Below are positions 23,396 through 30,751 of a stretch of DNA of 45,002 bases, in pieces. Below the pieces are notes generated by a model, which saw only the letters and a list, made by a program, of their open reading frames with translations, was not told where the DNA came from and made no database searches. Source of the DNA: Promethearchaeota archaeon (GTDB lineage: Archaea > Asgardarchaeota > Lokiarchaeia > Sigyniarchaeales > SOKP01); NCBI GenBank assembly GCA_019058425.1, contig JAHPYZ010000033.1, forward strand, positions 1 to 45,002, written 5' to 3'. The translations under genes and the position numbers were made by a program. Positions within the stretch are counted from its first letter, which is position 1. Each line of letters opens with the position of its first letter.

Positions 23396-23539
23396 TTACT
23401 CCCAATTTAGTTGTTCCAAAGCATATTTGTTAAGAGCTTCTTGTGCTTCCTCTTCAGTATCAAATGGGCCATGTTTAAAAGCCCACGTTTCATCCCAAAA
23501 ATACCATTTACCGTCTTTTCCTTTATGAATCGGACTCAT
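23396..23539 (-). CDS. Small 'DGKWYFWDETWA' protein
   Basis: A 47-residue protein with GKWYFWDETWAFKHGPFDTE and a C-terminal helix (EEEAQEALNKYALEQLNW). The 'WYFWDET ... GPFDTEEEA' pattern occurs, as far as I recall, in many small phage proteins of unknown role. Its start overlaps the stop of the exonuclease upstream (TAATG). Confidence 0.65.
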   Translation of the reverse strand: MSPIHKGKDGKWYFWDETWAFKHGPFDTEEEAQEALNKYALEQLNWE

Positions 23540-24198
23540 TATAAACTCCTATTAGTTTGTTTTGAATAACCAACCAATTTATGATAGTTCCTTTCAAGTT
23601 CTATTGCATCAGCAATATTATGATTAAGAATGTATTTTAAAGACTTTTTATTTCCCTGTAACCCCTTAACCCAATGATGATTATCAAGCCTTGTTTTAAT
23701 AGTTTCTCCAAACAAAGATTCAGCAATTATATTTTGACGATTACTATGTAAACACAACAGTCTTTTGGCTAAATAATATGTATCCGTATGCTTTAATTCT
23801 CCATAAACAGGAAATTTAAGATTATAAATTATAGCTCTTGTTCTTAAAAAAGGCAAATCAAATTTAGTTCCATAATGAGTTATAATTCTATCAAATTTTC
23901 TCATATCTTTAATACAATCAGATACAACTTTTTTATCCATTGTTTTACTTTTTAATTCTTGAGGCGTAATAACTCTATGATAAATTTTTTCACTATTCTC
24001 AACTTTAATAGAATAAGAATAAACAATTCCAAAATTAGCTTTAAGATTGCTTGTTTCAATATCAAGGAAACCAATCTTTTCTTTTATATGTTTCTCAGTT
24101 TTATAACAATTTGGATGAGCGATTCCATTATGGCCGTGTTTACATTTAAAATTAAGTCTTTCCAATAATTGTTTTTTTGTCATTTGATTATAGTTCAT
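23539..24198 (-). CDS. DEDD-type 3'-5' exonuclease (RNase H fold)
   Basis: A 219-residue protein. KIGFLDIETSNLKANFG gives the first Asp-Glu pair near residue 45, ITHYGTKFDLPFLRTRA the second Asp, HTDTYYLAK a strand, and NIADAIELERNYHKL the last Asp. This set and order match RNase H-like exonucleases related to YprB or DnaQ. An N-terminal zinc-like part (CKHGHNGIAHPNC) precedes it. It could process DNA or RNA ends during replication. TAATG coupling joins it to the 47-residue protein. Confidence 0.82.
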   Translation of the reverse strand: MNYNQMTKKQLLERLNFKCKHGHNGIAHPNCYKTEKHIKEKIGFLDIETSNLKANFGIVYSYSIKVENSEKIYHRVITPQELKSKTMDKKVVSDCIKDMRKFDRIITHYGTKFDLPFLRTRAIIYNLKFPVYGELKHTDTYYLAKRLLCLHSNRQNIIAESLFGETIKTRLDNHHWVKGLQGNKKSLKYILNHNIADAIELERNYHKLVGYSKQTNRSL

Positions 24199-24216
24199 AA
24201 ATTTTTCCTTTCTCTG

Positions 24217-24429
24217 TTAATCTTTCCCTTGGTCATTAGAGACCTCGCTTTCTAATATAGTTACTACTATTTCTCCTCCACATTTACACATTAACTTTGG
24301 TAATAGTAATAAGCTCGGAATCTTTTCAAAGAATCGCCGTGCATTCTCCCGCTTTATAGCTTTACATTTTGAACAGGAAAACTCAATTATCTCGTTTGGC
24401 TTAACATCATTTGCGTTAAAACTATTCAT
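24217..24429 (-). CDS. Zinc-ribbon small protein
   Basis: A 70-residue protein with CSKCKAIKREN near residue 19 and CKCGGEIVV near residue 48, a zinc ribbon with two Cys pairs. Codon use is noticeably richer in G and C than in neighbouring leftward genes, like the gene at 24433, so both may have been acquired together. Confidence 0.65.
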   Translation of the reverse strand: MNSFNANDVKPNEIIEFSCSKCKAIKRENARRFFEKIPSLLLLPKLMCKCGGEIVVTILESEVSNDQGKD

Positions 24430-24432
24430 TTC

Positions 24433-25161
24433 TCATTTCTCCTTTATTATCTCCTCGAAGTCGGGGCCAAGGGTTTGCAAAAGCACACAATCTACATCTT
24501 TTCTTCGACTATAAAAATCCCTCATATATCTCATCGCCTCACCCCTCTTGGTGAGCTTGGCCTCCAACTCCTCTATTCTGGCTGATTGGCGGTCGATACA
24601 CTTTTTAACTTTATGCATTTCTGCGACCGATACTCTTTCTTCATCCATAAGCCATTTCAACAAAATATCTAACGCTTCTTTCGCAGACTCTTTTACTCCA
24701 CTCTCCTCTTTCTCTGAGGGCTGCCTACCTATGCCCTTGCAGTCGGGACAAGGATATGTATGTGGTTTGCCTGTTTCTCTATTTACTGATGGAGGATTTT
24801 CAAATCTTTTATGACCACTTCCCCCGCACGTCTCGCACGGCTCATCGGCAGGAAGGGGTGGAATGGGCATAAAGTGAGTAATACCTATTAGTCTTATAGG
24901 TGCCAACCTTGCCGAAGGCAAAGTTAAATACCAACCATCATCCTTTGTCCAAAAAGCACAATAAAATTCTTTTTCCTTGCGAGCCCAAACCGCAGCATAC
25001 TCTTCTGGCAATCTCTCTGTAACAGGTATCCAGCCACTGGTAGGTAGGAGAGAAAGGGCTCGATTGGCAAATTCTCTTGCTGTCTCTAATGTCATTGGTT
25101 CGTTATAGTGGACAAACTTTGCGTTAGATATTCTTTCCAACAAAAATCTTATCTCGTTCAT
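24433..25161 (-). CDS. DUF551-type domain plus DnaJ-like zinc finger protein
   Basis: A 242-residue protein. Residues ~40-105 (SGWIPVTERLPEEYAAVWA ... GITHFMPIPPLP) match the DUF551 'WIPVxERLPE ... H-x-MPxPxxP' pattern common in phages. A DnaJ-type zinc finger pair follows (CETCGGSGHK and CPDCKGIG). A C-terminal helical region with a coiled-coil stretch (ARIEELEAKLTKRGEAM) ends it. Its base composition is markedly higher in G and C than the rest of the leftward operon, pointing to recent transfer. Role unknown. Confidence 0.75.
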   Translation of the reverse strand: MNEIRFLLERISNAKFVHYNEPMTLETAREFANRALSLLPTSGWIPVTERLPEEYAAVWARKEKEFYCAFWTKDDGWYLTLPSARLAPIRLIGITHFMPIPPLPADEPCETCGGSGHKRFENPPSVNRETGKPHTYPCPDCKGIGRQPSEKEESGVKESAKEALDILLKWLMDEERVSVAEMHKVKKCIDRQSARIEELEAKLTKRGEAMRYMRDFYSRRKDVDCVLLQTLGPDFEEIIKEK

Positions 25162-25177
25162 AATGTTATTTCTCCAA

Positions 25178-25270
25178 TTATCTTCCTTTAATCATAGAAA
25201 TTAAAGTTCCAACAGCAAAACAAATACTTCCTATTAAATAAAATAAATTTGACAATAAACTATGTTTCAT
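25178..25270 (-). CDS. Single-helix membrane micro-protein
   Basis: A 30-residue frame (LLSNLFYLIGSICFAVGTL core, then a basic SMIKGR end) packed between two coupled genes. One membrane helix with a basic C-terminus is clear. Its ATG lies one base beyond the stop of the upstream gene. It is one of a set of similar micro-proteins in this operon. Translation not proven. Confidence 0.5.
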   Translation of the reverse strand: MKHSLLSNLFYLIGSICFAVGTLISMIKGR

Positions 25271-25271
25271 C

Positions 25272-25778
25272 TTAATACCTAAAAAATTTATTATACATAA
25301 TTGTAAGCTCTTTAGGACTTTCATCAAATTCTTTTTGAACGCTTCCAACAAATCCAGTAAGCAATAATTCTTTGGCTTTATTATTAATTAAATTTTCTAC
25401 ACCGTCTTTTAAAAGTCTTTCTATTTCTAAACAAGGTAAATTTAATTCCTCTTTTGCATATTTTATTTCTATATCAACTCCCTTACTTTTCTCCCATTTA
25501 TAGGCAATTAAGCCAGAACAAAAATCATTTATAATACTTTTATCTGCATTAAGAACAGATTTAACTAAAACATTCTTATCTTTAAAAAGATATTGAACAA
25601 CTAAATCATTTTCGGCTGGACAATAATATTTCACTTCTGGATAATAAATTCTTAGTTGATTAGTAAAATGAATAGCTCTCATACAATTATCCATCATATA
25701 ATTTGGAGAAGCACTTTTACCCCAAGCACCCGTTATTGGGGTTGATACATAAACTATTGGTTTAATATCATTATCCAT
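25272..25778 (-). CDS. Nucleoside 2-deoxyribosyltransferase-like protein
   Basis: A 168-residue protein. PIVYVSTPITGAWG at the start, an N-x-x-x-A helix (NCMRAIHFTNQLRIYYPE), a Pro-Ala-Glu-Asn loop (YYCPAENDLVV) and CSGLIAYKWEKSKGVDIEIK fit the flavodoxin-like fold of nucleoside 2-deoxyribosyltransferase / DUF4406 proteins. A role in nucleotide salvage or base exchange is possible. It overlaps the dNTP pyrophosphohydrolase-like gene upstream by one base, suggesting joint expression. Confidence 0.65.
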   Translation of the reverse strand: MDNDIKPIVYVSTPITGAWGKSASPNYMMDNCMRAIHFTNQLRIYYPEVKYYCPAENDLVVQYLFKDKNVLVKSVLNADKSIINDFCSGLIAYKWEKSKGVDIEIKYAKEELNLPCLEIERLLKDGVENLINNKAKELLLTGFVGSVQKEFDESPKELTIMYNKFFRY

Positions 25779-26140
25779 TATTTTACCTTTATAATTTTAG
25801 GAATATCATCTAATTCCTTTGGTAAAATTCCTTTTTGAATTCTTAATTTAGTAGCCAAATAAACTAAGGCATTCCAAACTATTGCTCTATCATGTCTTTC
25901 ATCTGTTAAACCAAGTTTCTCCTGTTGTATATGCCGTTCAAGAGAGTTCATTAATTCACTCAATGGAATTCCCTTTTCCCAATTTCTTTCACCATGAAGC
26001 TCCCCGCCTTCTTCAAAGTGAATAGCCACATCTAAAACAGCGTCTGGTGGAATTAAAACTGGTGTTCCTTTTCCCTCTGCAAATTGTTTTTTTGCACCAG
26101 TCAAAAAACTTCTTCTTTTTCCAAATTCCTTTTTAATCAT
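25778..26140 (-). CDS. dATP/dGTP diphosphohydrolase-like protein (DUF5664 type)
   Basis: A 120-residue protein. FGKRRSFLTGAKKQFAEGKG, then PPDAVLDVAIHFEEGGELHG and LERHIQQEKLGLTDERHDRA, followed by WNALVYLATKLR, match the all-helical phage family annotated as dATP/dGTP diphosphohydrolase (DUF5664, MazG-like Glu/His-rich metal site). It would trim dNTP pools. No PurZ-like gene is present, so a diaminopurine genome is not suggested. It overlaps the exonuclease gene upstream by four bases. Confidence 0.75.
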   Translation of the reverse strand: MIKKEFGKRRSFLTGAKKQFAEGKGTPVLIPPDAVLDVAIHFEEGGELHGERNWEKGIPLSELMNSLERHIQQEKLGLTDERHDRAIVWNALVYLATKLRIQKGILPKELDDIPKIIKVK

Positions 26141-26652
26141 TTTAGTTCTCTTAATTGATTAAAACACTTCACACAATATTTTACTTGATATAAGCAATCT
26201 TCTAAAGCATTATGAGTTTTATCTTCCTTTTCTTTATTATAATCTAAATTAGACAAATCAACTAAAGTTCGTATATCTCTTGCTGTTCTATAATGAAAAG
26301 GCAAATTTAAATTGCAAACTTTGTAAGCATTAGATACAATAGGAAAATCAAAAGTAGCATGAGACCAAACAGTTTTAATTTTTTTATCACAAAAAGCTCT
26401 AAAAAGTTCTAATGCAATAATCAAATCTACTGGAAGTTCTAACCAACTTTTATTTTTTTGAATTCTCTACCAATTTATTGTTTGTTCATCAACAGTTAAT
26501 CCATACATTAAACAACTACCAACAGAAATATTTTGTAAAAATGTTCTTCCTATCTTTCCTGTATATCTATCAAAATAACAAGCACCAAGTTGTGTAATTA
26601 CAGCAGTTGTTTTTACATCTAATGTTTCAATATCCAACATCAAATCTTTCAT
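26137..26652 (-). pseudogene. DEDDh 3'-5' exonuclease interrupted by one in-frame TAG
   Basis: A 171-codon frame of the Rv2179c-like/DUF5051 exonuclease family, split by TAG at 26467-26469. The first part has MLDIETLDVKTTAVITQLGA (Asp, Glu) and ends TVDEQTINW. Without any frame change the second part continues RIQKNKSWLELP, KTVWSHATFDFPIV (Asp) and KTHNALEDCLYQ (His, Asp), so all DEDDh residues survive. In relatives the sequence around the stop reads about 'T-x-x-WW-x-x-Q', so TGG to TAG is the simplest explanation. Options: dead gene, amber read-through, or an assembly error. A TTG near 26424 could restart the second part. Confidence 0.8.
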
Positions 26653-26653
26653 C

Positions 26654-26753
26654 TTAATTTCTCCTAAAAGCTGGCATCAAATTCCCATCCACCCAATTTA
26701 ATTTTTTGCAATTACCTACACTTGTTCTAATATTGCAGCCAGCTAAATATAAA
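26654..26753 (-). other. Gap with an open frame lacking a usual start codon
   Basis: Between the exonuclease and the membrane protein gene lies an open frame that reads ATT TTA TAT TTA GCT (about 32 codons, with GCNIRTSVGNCKKLNWVDG) and ends TAA. It has no ATG, GTG or TTG near its beginning and no ribosome site. It may be non-coding, or start from AUU as proposed for the gene at 32503-32907. Confidence 0.25.
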
Positions 26754-26761
26754 ATATATTA

Positions 26762-27025
26762 TTAATCTTCATTCCAAAAGAAATGACCTAAAATTACACC
26801 AATTAAAACAATTGCAAAAACATTAGGTGTAAATATCCACCAAATCAAGCCAAGTATTCCACACAATAAAATTATATCACCAGCCTTAGGAAACCAAGCG
26901 TGAACTTTTTGGCTAATTGTTTTTTTGTTTTTGAAATATCTGTATAAATCATAAACTCCAACAGCAGTTAGAAATGCTAACAGCAATAAAGTTATTATAT
27001 TCATTCCTAAAAATATATTAGACAT
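26762..27025 (-). CDS. Membrane protein with three predicted helices
   Basis: An 87-residue protein. Hydrophobic segments are about residues 8-25 (MNIITLLLLAFLTAVGVYDL), 48-63 (GDIILLCGILGLIWWIF) and 66-83 (NVFAIVLIGVILGHFF), separated by a basic loop (YRYFKNKKTISQKVH). Such proteins may be holins or antiholins, but no family is recognised. It is part of the leftward operon, close to the lipoprotein-like gene at 27395. Confidence 0.65.
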   Translation of the reverse strand: MSNIFLGMNIITLLLLAFLTAVGVYDLYRYFKNKKTISQKVHAWFPKAGDIILLCGILGLIWWIFTPNVFAIVLIGVILGHFFWNED

Positions 27026-27037
27026 TTTATTTCTCCA

Positions 27038-27151
27038 TTAAATCCACTTTTTCCAAAACAATAATACACCAAGATTTTTAAACTTAAAAAATCTTCTCAC
27101 AATTATAAAACTAATAATTCCACTAATAAAACCTAATATGAAATTAAACAC
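27038..27151 (-). CDS. Single-helix membrane micro-protein (GTG start)
   Basis: A 37-residue frame from a GTG overlapping the previous gene's end. Core VFNFILGFISGIISFIIV is a membrane helix, followed by a strongly basic tail (RRFFKFKN ... FWKKWI). GGA lies upstream at a usable distance. Coding is plausible by composition and operon packing only. Confidence 0.45.
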   Translation of the reverse strand: MFNFILGFISGIISFIIVRRFFKFKNLGVLLFWKKWI

Positions 27152-27410
27152 TTTTATTTTCCTTTATTAACTTTTCTATTTCCCATATACCAATATATCC
27201 TTCTTCATCAGGTTGATTATTTAAAACATAAGCCAATAATTCAGCTTTTCTTTTAGAAAATACTAAAGCATTAAATTTCCTTTGTGTTTCAGTTACCTGA
27301 ACAAGCCAAGTATTTTTAGGGTCAGATGGAAATTCATCTGCTATTTCTAACTCACACACATACCACACATAATCTTTACATATTTCGTTTTTAACTACAT
27401 ATTGTTCCAT
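27144..27410 (-). CDS. Hypothetical protein
   Basis: An 88-residue acidic protein starting MEQYVVKNEICKDYVWYVCE. Strands (NTWLVQVTETQRKFNALVF) then a helix (SKRKAELLAYVLNNQPDE) and an acidic C-terminus (GYIGIWEIEKLIKENKS) suggest a small alpha/beta fold. Its start lies 16 bases inside the end of the upstream lipoprotein-like gene. Not recognised. Confidence 0.65.
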   Translation of the reverse strand: MEQYVVKNEICKDYVWYVCELEIADEFPSDPKNTWLVQVTETQRKFNALVFSKRKAELLAYVLNNQPDEEGYIGIWEIEKLIKENKSV

Positions 27411-27886
27411 TTTATTTTCTCAACTATTTTCTCTGTTGTAGAAGATTGTTTGTTAGCTAATGTATTGTCAACATTCACTTTTTCATCTCCTACCCACCTT
27501 CTAACATTTTCAACACCAGCAATAATTTCTTTTAATGCTCTATGTTTAAGAAATATCATATATCCACATAAACCAACTCCACCAACTAAACTTGTCAATG
27601 CAATAATTTTAGCATAGAACAACATTGCAGAAGTTAAACCATACCCAACTAAAGAGCTAATCAATAATGGAATCCCAATTTTTGCAGCACCATTAAAACA
27701 AGCAAATATTGAGCTAACAATTCCAATTATTAAAATCATTTGTATCCAACTTAAATTCTTAATTACAGTTTGAACCTCTGGTGTAATTGGTTTGGTTAGA
27801 ACTACTGACTCAGATTGACAACCAATAATTAAAAAAGTTGCTATCAATAATAAAATATATAAAATTATCTCAGTAAACTTTTTCAT
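27395..27886 (-). CDS. Putative membrane lipoprotein with several membrane segments
   Basis: About 163 residues from the ATG at 27886 (AAGGAG 9 bases upstream; the ATG at 27901 overlaps that site). A signal-like N-terminus, FTEIILYILLLIATFLIIGC, ends in a lipobox-like IIGC. Further hydrophobic segments follow (IQMILIIGIVSSIFACFNG, IGIPLLISSLVGYGLTSAML, IIALTSLVGGVGLCGYMIF), then a charged soluble tail. Lysis, superinfection exclusion or host-envelope modification are possible. A perfect sigma70-type promoter lies directly upstream. The stop is TAG. Confidence 0.7.
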   Translation of the reverse strand: MKKFTEIILYILLLIATFLIIGCQSESVVLTKPITPEVQTVIKNLSWIQMILIIGIVSSIFACFNGAAKIGIPLLISSLVGYGLTSAMLFYAKIIALTSLVGGVGLCGYMIFLKHRALKEIIAGVENVRRWVGDEKVNVDNTLANKQSSTTEKIVEKIKWNNM

Positions 27887-27899
27887 TTCATTCTCCTTC

Positions 27900-27928
27900 A
27901 TTATAATAAATTCATTTTAGTTTGTCAA
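27900..27928 (-). promoter_or_regulatory. Sigma70-type promoter (leftward)
   Basis: On the minus strand, TTGACA (27928-27923), a 17-base spacer and TATAAT (27905-27900), a perfect match to the consensus, preceded by TTTTTTCC as at other promoters in this genome. The expected start of transcription falls on the AAGGAG ribosome site of the gene at 27395, so the transcript would have almost no leader. Confidence 0.85.
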
Positions 27929-27953
27929 GGAAAAAATTCCAATTTTATAAAAA

Positions 27954-28184
27954 TTATTGTAAGTCTTTATTTGACAAAGACTTACCATCAACAAATTTTT
28001 TCTTTAGTTCTGCTTCAAGTTTAATTGTTTCGACTTCTTCGTTTGTTAAAAAATTAAAAAACCGAATTAAGGTAACGATGCGATGCACACCCTTCCTTAT
28101 GTTTCGAGTTATCTCTTTTTTATTTTTACCATCTTTGTAGATAATATGATGTTTTTGAAAAATTGGTTTTTTATTTTTAGTCAT
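27954..28184 (-). CDS. Small basic hypothetical protein
   Basis: A 76-residue protein with a Lys/Arg-rich first half (TKNKKPIFQKHHIIYKDGKN, RKGVHRIVTLIRFFNFLT) and a helical acidic end (EEVETIKLEAELKKKF). 'HHIIYKDG' resembles the beta-beta start of an HNH-type finger, but no Cys or second His motif is present. It may bind nucleic acid. It overlaps the primase gene by 8 bases. Confidence 0.6.
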   Translation of the reverse strand: MTKNKKPIFQKHHIIYKDGKNKKEITRNIRKGVHRIVTLIRFFNFLTNEEVETIKLEAELKKKFVDGKSLSNKDLQ

Positions 28185-28980
28185 TTAAAAAATTTCCTTC
28201 TCTATATTTTTCTATAATTTTAATATTTAATAATAATTTTTCTTTTGTTAAACCATTTTCATCCCATTTTCTTAAATCTTTCATTGGAGGAATTAAAATT
28301 GAAGCAGGATTAATATCTAATAATTTAATAGCTAATTTTTTAGCTCCTTTAATTCCAACTTCATCACTATCAGCAATAATAATTGGTCTGCATTGTTGCT
28401 TTTCTTTTAATAACTTACAAATAATTCTTTCTCCATTATTACAGCTTAATCTTCCTACTGCCTCAAATCCTAAATTTAATGCCGTAAGTGTATCGCTTGC
28501 TCCTTCACAAATTAAAAGATAATCATTAAATTGTAATCCAATAGGCCAAAATATCCCATCCTTTGAACCTTTTATAAATAATTTAGTTCTGTCTTTAAAA
28601 ATTCTTTGGATTCCTGTTATTTTTCTTTTTTCATCATAAACTGGAAATGTATATGCTTTTCCATCCCATCCAATCTCTAATTTATTCTCAAAATTATCTC
28701 CAAATTTCTCACTATAATTATCAATATAAAATTTTTGTAACACTTCCCAATTTATTTTATGATTACTCTTACTAACTTTTTTATATTTAGAAGTTTTATC
28801 ATTTTTCTTTATCCTATGTATATAACCCCATGCTCCAAATTGTCCAATAGAACCTTCTTCAGTTCTTGGACAAAAAGCAAATTCCCCTGATTCAGAAACA
28901 GAACACCAATCAGGTTTACCACAAATAGGACAAATTATATCTAAATCAGAAATTCGGATTGGTTCAAATTGGTTTTTCAT
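28177..28980 (-). CDS. DNA primase (zinc finger plus TOPRIM)
   Basis: A 267-residue protein. The N-terminus (CPICGKPDWCSVSESGEFAFC) is a zinc-binding domain as in T7 gp4 / phage primases. The TOPRIM domain follows: LLICEGASDTLTALNLG (catalytic Glu) and PIIIADSDEVGIKGAKKLA (Asp-x-Asp). It probably makes primers with the helicase at 29213, encoded just upstream with one small gene between. Length is short for a stand-alone bacterial DnaG but normal for a phage primase without helicase. Confidence 0.88.
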   Translation of the reverse strand: MKNQFEPIRISDLDIICPICGKPDWCSVSESGEFAFCPRTEEGSIGQFGAWGYIHRIKKNDKTSKYKKVSKSNHKINWEVLQKFYIDNYSEKFGDNFENKLEIGWDGKAYTFPVYDEKRKITGIQRIFKDRTKLFIKGSKDGIFWPIGLQFNDYLLICEGASDTLTALNLGFEAVGRLSCNNGERIICKLLKEKQQCRPIIIADSDEVGIKGAKKLAIKLLDINPASILIPPMKDLRKWDENGLTKEKLLLNIKIIEKYREGNFLND

Positions 28981-29201
28981 TTTTGCTTTTGTAAACTTTT
29001 AGCAACAATTTCTATTAAATTAAATCTTCCTTTTTTGCGTTTGTGATAAATTATAGGCAAATTACAATGATTATGATTTAAAAAATTGTAATGATTTACA
29101 CTATATCTACTATCTTTGGTTAAAGAAATTACATAAGATATATTATTTATATCTATTCTATCCGTTTCTACACCATTAATTTCAATTTTTACTGTCAACA
29201 T
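28977..29201 (-). CDS. Small hypothetical protein between helicase and primase
   Basis: A 74-residue protein starting MLTVKIEINGVETDRIDINN. Strands alternate with His/Asn-rich loops (YNFLNHNHCNLPIIYHK) and the end is basic. It may be a small beta-sheet accessory protein. Its stop overlaps the primase ATG (ATGA). Not recognised. Confidence 0.6.
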   Translation of the reverse strand: MLTVKIEINGVETDRIDINNISYVISLTKDSRYSVNHYNFLNHNHCNLPIIYHKRKKGRFNLIEIVAKSLQKQK

Positions 29202-29212
29202 TTTTACATATC

Positions 29213-30040
29213 CTAAAATTTCAAATTATATTCTTTAAAACTCATTGTTTCTGGTATCCATTTAACTTTTACAACTCCAGTTGCACCAGACCTATTTTTT
29301 GCAACTATAATTTCTGCACAACCAATATCATCTTCTTGTAAATTGTCTCCTTTTTGATAATATTCTGGTCGATACAATAACAAAACTTTGTCTGCATCCT
29401 GTTCTAAACTTCCTGATTCTCTTAAATCTGATAATCTTGGTCGATTATTTTCTCTCATCTCTGGAGCACGGCTTAGCTGGCTAATTGCAATAATAGGAAC
29501 TTTAGTATCATGAGCTATTGATTGTAAATTTCGACTAATTGTTGATATACGTTCATATCCTTCTCCAAACCCGCCTAAAAGCTGTAAATAATCAATAAAT
29601 ATACAATCAAATTTTTGTTCTTTCAACACATTTTTTATAAACTCACAATTTACTCCAGACTTGTCATAAAGATACAAATGTTTTTTACTAATCTTACTAA
29701 TAAATGGTTGCACATTCTCAAAAGAAACTTCTCCAGATTTCATTTCATAAAAACTTTGCCCAGATAAATGACTAATCATTCTTGTAAATAACTGAACTCC
29801 AGACGTTTCAAGAGAAATAAATAATACTTCAGATTTTTTAGCAATTCCTAAAGCAAACTGAATACAAAGAGCAGTTTTGCCCATCGATGGTCGTCCAGCT
29901 ACTAAAACAAAATCTCCAGTTTCAAAACCATACAATTTCATGTCAAGCTCTTTTAATCCAGTAGATAATTTTGGAGAACCTTTAGTAATAAAGTTCACAA
30001 CATTAGATTGTAAACTCGAAATATGAGTTATATTATTCAT
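29213..30040 (-). CDS. Replicative DNA helicase, DnaB C-terminal (RecA-like) type
   Basis: A 275-residue protein consisting of the RecA-like motor only. Seen are GRPSMGKTALC (Walker A), VLFISLETSG, FDCIFIDYLQLLGG (Walker B), ISQLSRAPEMRENNRPRLSD with ESGSLEQDADKVLLLYRP (helicase signature and arginine-finger region), and IIVAKNRSGATG. The N-terminal domain of DnaB is missing, so primase contact may differ from the bacterial case. It unwinds the fork for the family A polymerase. Ends with TAG. Confidence 0.93.
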   Translation of the reverse strand: MNNITHISSLQSNVVNFITKGSPKLSTGLKELDMKLYGFETGDFVLVAGRPSMGKTALCIQFALGIAKKSEVLFISLETSGVQLFTRMISHLSGQSFYEMKSGEVSFENVQPFISKISKKHLYLYDKSGVNCEFIKNVLKEQKFDCIFIDYLQLLGGFGEGYERISTISRNLQSIAHDTKVPIIAISQLSRAPEMRENNRPRLSDLRESGSLEQDADKVLLLYRPEYYQKGDNLQEDDIGCAEIIVAKNRSGATGVVKVKWIPETMSFKEYNLKF

Positions 30041-30041
30041 C

Positions 30042-30116
30042 TTAATTAATAAAAATATATTTTATCAAAGCAACCCAAACTAAACCTAATGTAACTCCCA
30101 AAGCAAATTCAATCAT
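30042..30116 (-). CDS. Single-helix membrane micro-protein
   Basis: A 24-residue frame (EFALGVTLGLVWVALIKYIF core) between SSB and helicase genes. GGAGA lies ~10 bases upstream of the ATG and the stop falls two bases before the helicase start. Small but with good initiation signals; part of a recurring class here. Confidence 0.5.
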   Translation of the reverse strand: MIEFALGVTLGLVWVALIKYIFIN

Positions 30117-30134
30117 TTTTAATCTCCATATCTA

Positions 30135-30524
30135 CTATATTGGACAACCATCTAAGTTTTCACTATTGTTTGATTTTTCATTTCCTAAAGTTGTTCCTTC
30201 AGGAGCGTCTCCAAGCGGTGAAGAATTTTGTTTATTTTTTTGACCTATAAATTGAAATTCATCAATAGCAACTGAATATTTCTTTTGCTCATTATCTCCA
30301 GTCCATTCTCTTAATCTTCCAACTACAAATAATGGTGAACCTTTACTTAAATACTTTGCAATAATTTCGGCTGCTTTTCCAAAACTAATACAATTTATAA
30401 ACACAGTTTCCTTTCGTATCTTATCATTAAAAGCCATTCCAAAACTTGCATAAGTTGTATTTTTTTGTCCACCTTGTCCCAATTTTACATCTGTTGTTAA
30501 ATTACCTATTCCGAAACATTTCAT
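30135..30524 (-). CDS. ssb: Single-stranded DNA-binding protein
   Basis: A 129-residue OB-fold protein: GIGNLTTDVKLGQGGQKNTT, SFGMAFND, ETVFINCISFGKAAEIIAKY, GSPLFVVGRLREWTG and KYSVAIDEFQFIGQK follow the SSB strand order. The C-terminus is a flexible Gly/Asn/Ser tail ending in LDGCPI, a divergent form of the usual acidic DDIPF-like tip that recruits partners. It ends with TAG immediately followed by a second TAG. Confidence 0.92.
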   Translation of the reverse strand: MKCFGIGNLTTDVKLGQGGQKNTTYASFGMAFNDKIRKETVFINCISFGKAAEIIAKYLSKGSPLFVVGRLREWTGDNEQKKYSVAIDEFQFIGQKNKQNSSPLGDAPEGTTLGNEKSNNSENLDGCPI

Positions 30525-30555
30525 CTTTTCATCTCCTAAAATTTAATTAATTTAT

Positions 30556-30747
30556 TTAATCTCTTAAAACCCATTTCTCAAAAAATTTTGCTAATTCAAC
30601 AACATGCTCCCTCTTAGCTTCATAATTAAATTTAGAAATTCTCTGCCTTTCACAAAGCATTGTTCGGGCTTGTGTTAAAGCATTCATACGAGTCATTCGT
30701 AGAGATTCTATTTCCCAAACTTCTTTTGGAACATTCGTCTCTGGCAT
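30556..30747 (-). CDS. Small helical hypothetical protein
   Basis: About 63 residues starting MPETNVPKEVWEIESLRMTR. I chose 30747 because AAAGGA lies 9 bases upstream; the ATG at 30765 sits in the preceding gene. Two amphipathic helices dominate (ALTQARTMLCERQRI, REHVVELAKFFEKWVL). Not recognised; it precedes SSB. Confidence 0.6.
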   Translation of the reverse strand: MPETNVPKEVWEIESLRMTRMNALTQARTMLCERQRISKFNYEAKREHVVELAKFFEKWVLRD

Positions 30748-30751
30748 TTTA

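Noticed and set aside
28081..28184. HNH finger in the 76-residue protein (HHIIYKDG)
   Set aside because: Only the first motif resembles HNH; no second His/Asn or Cys pairs follow, so it is left as a basic protein of unknown role.
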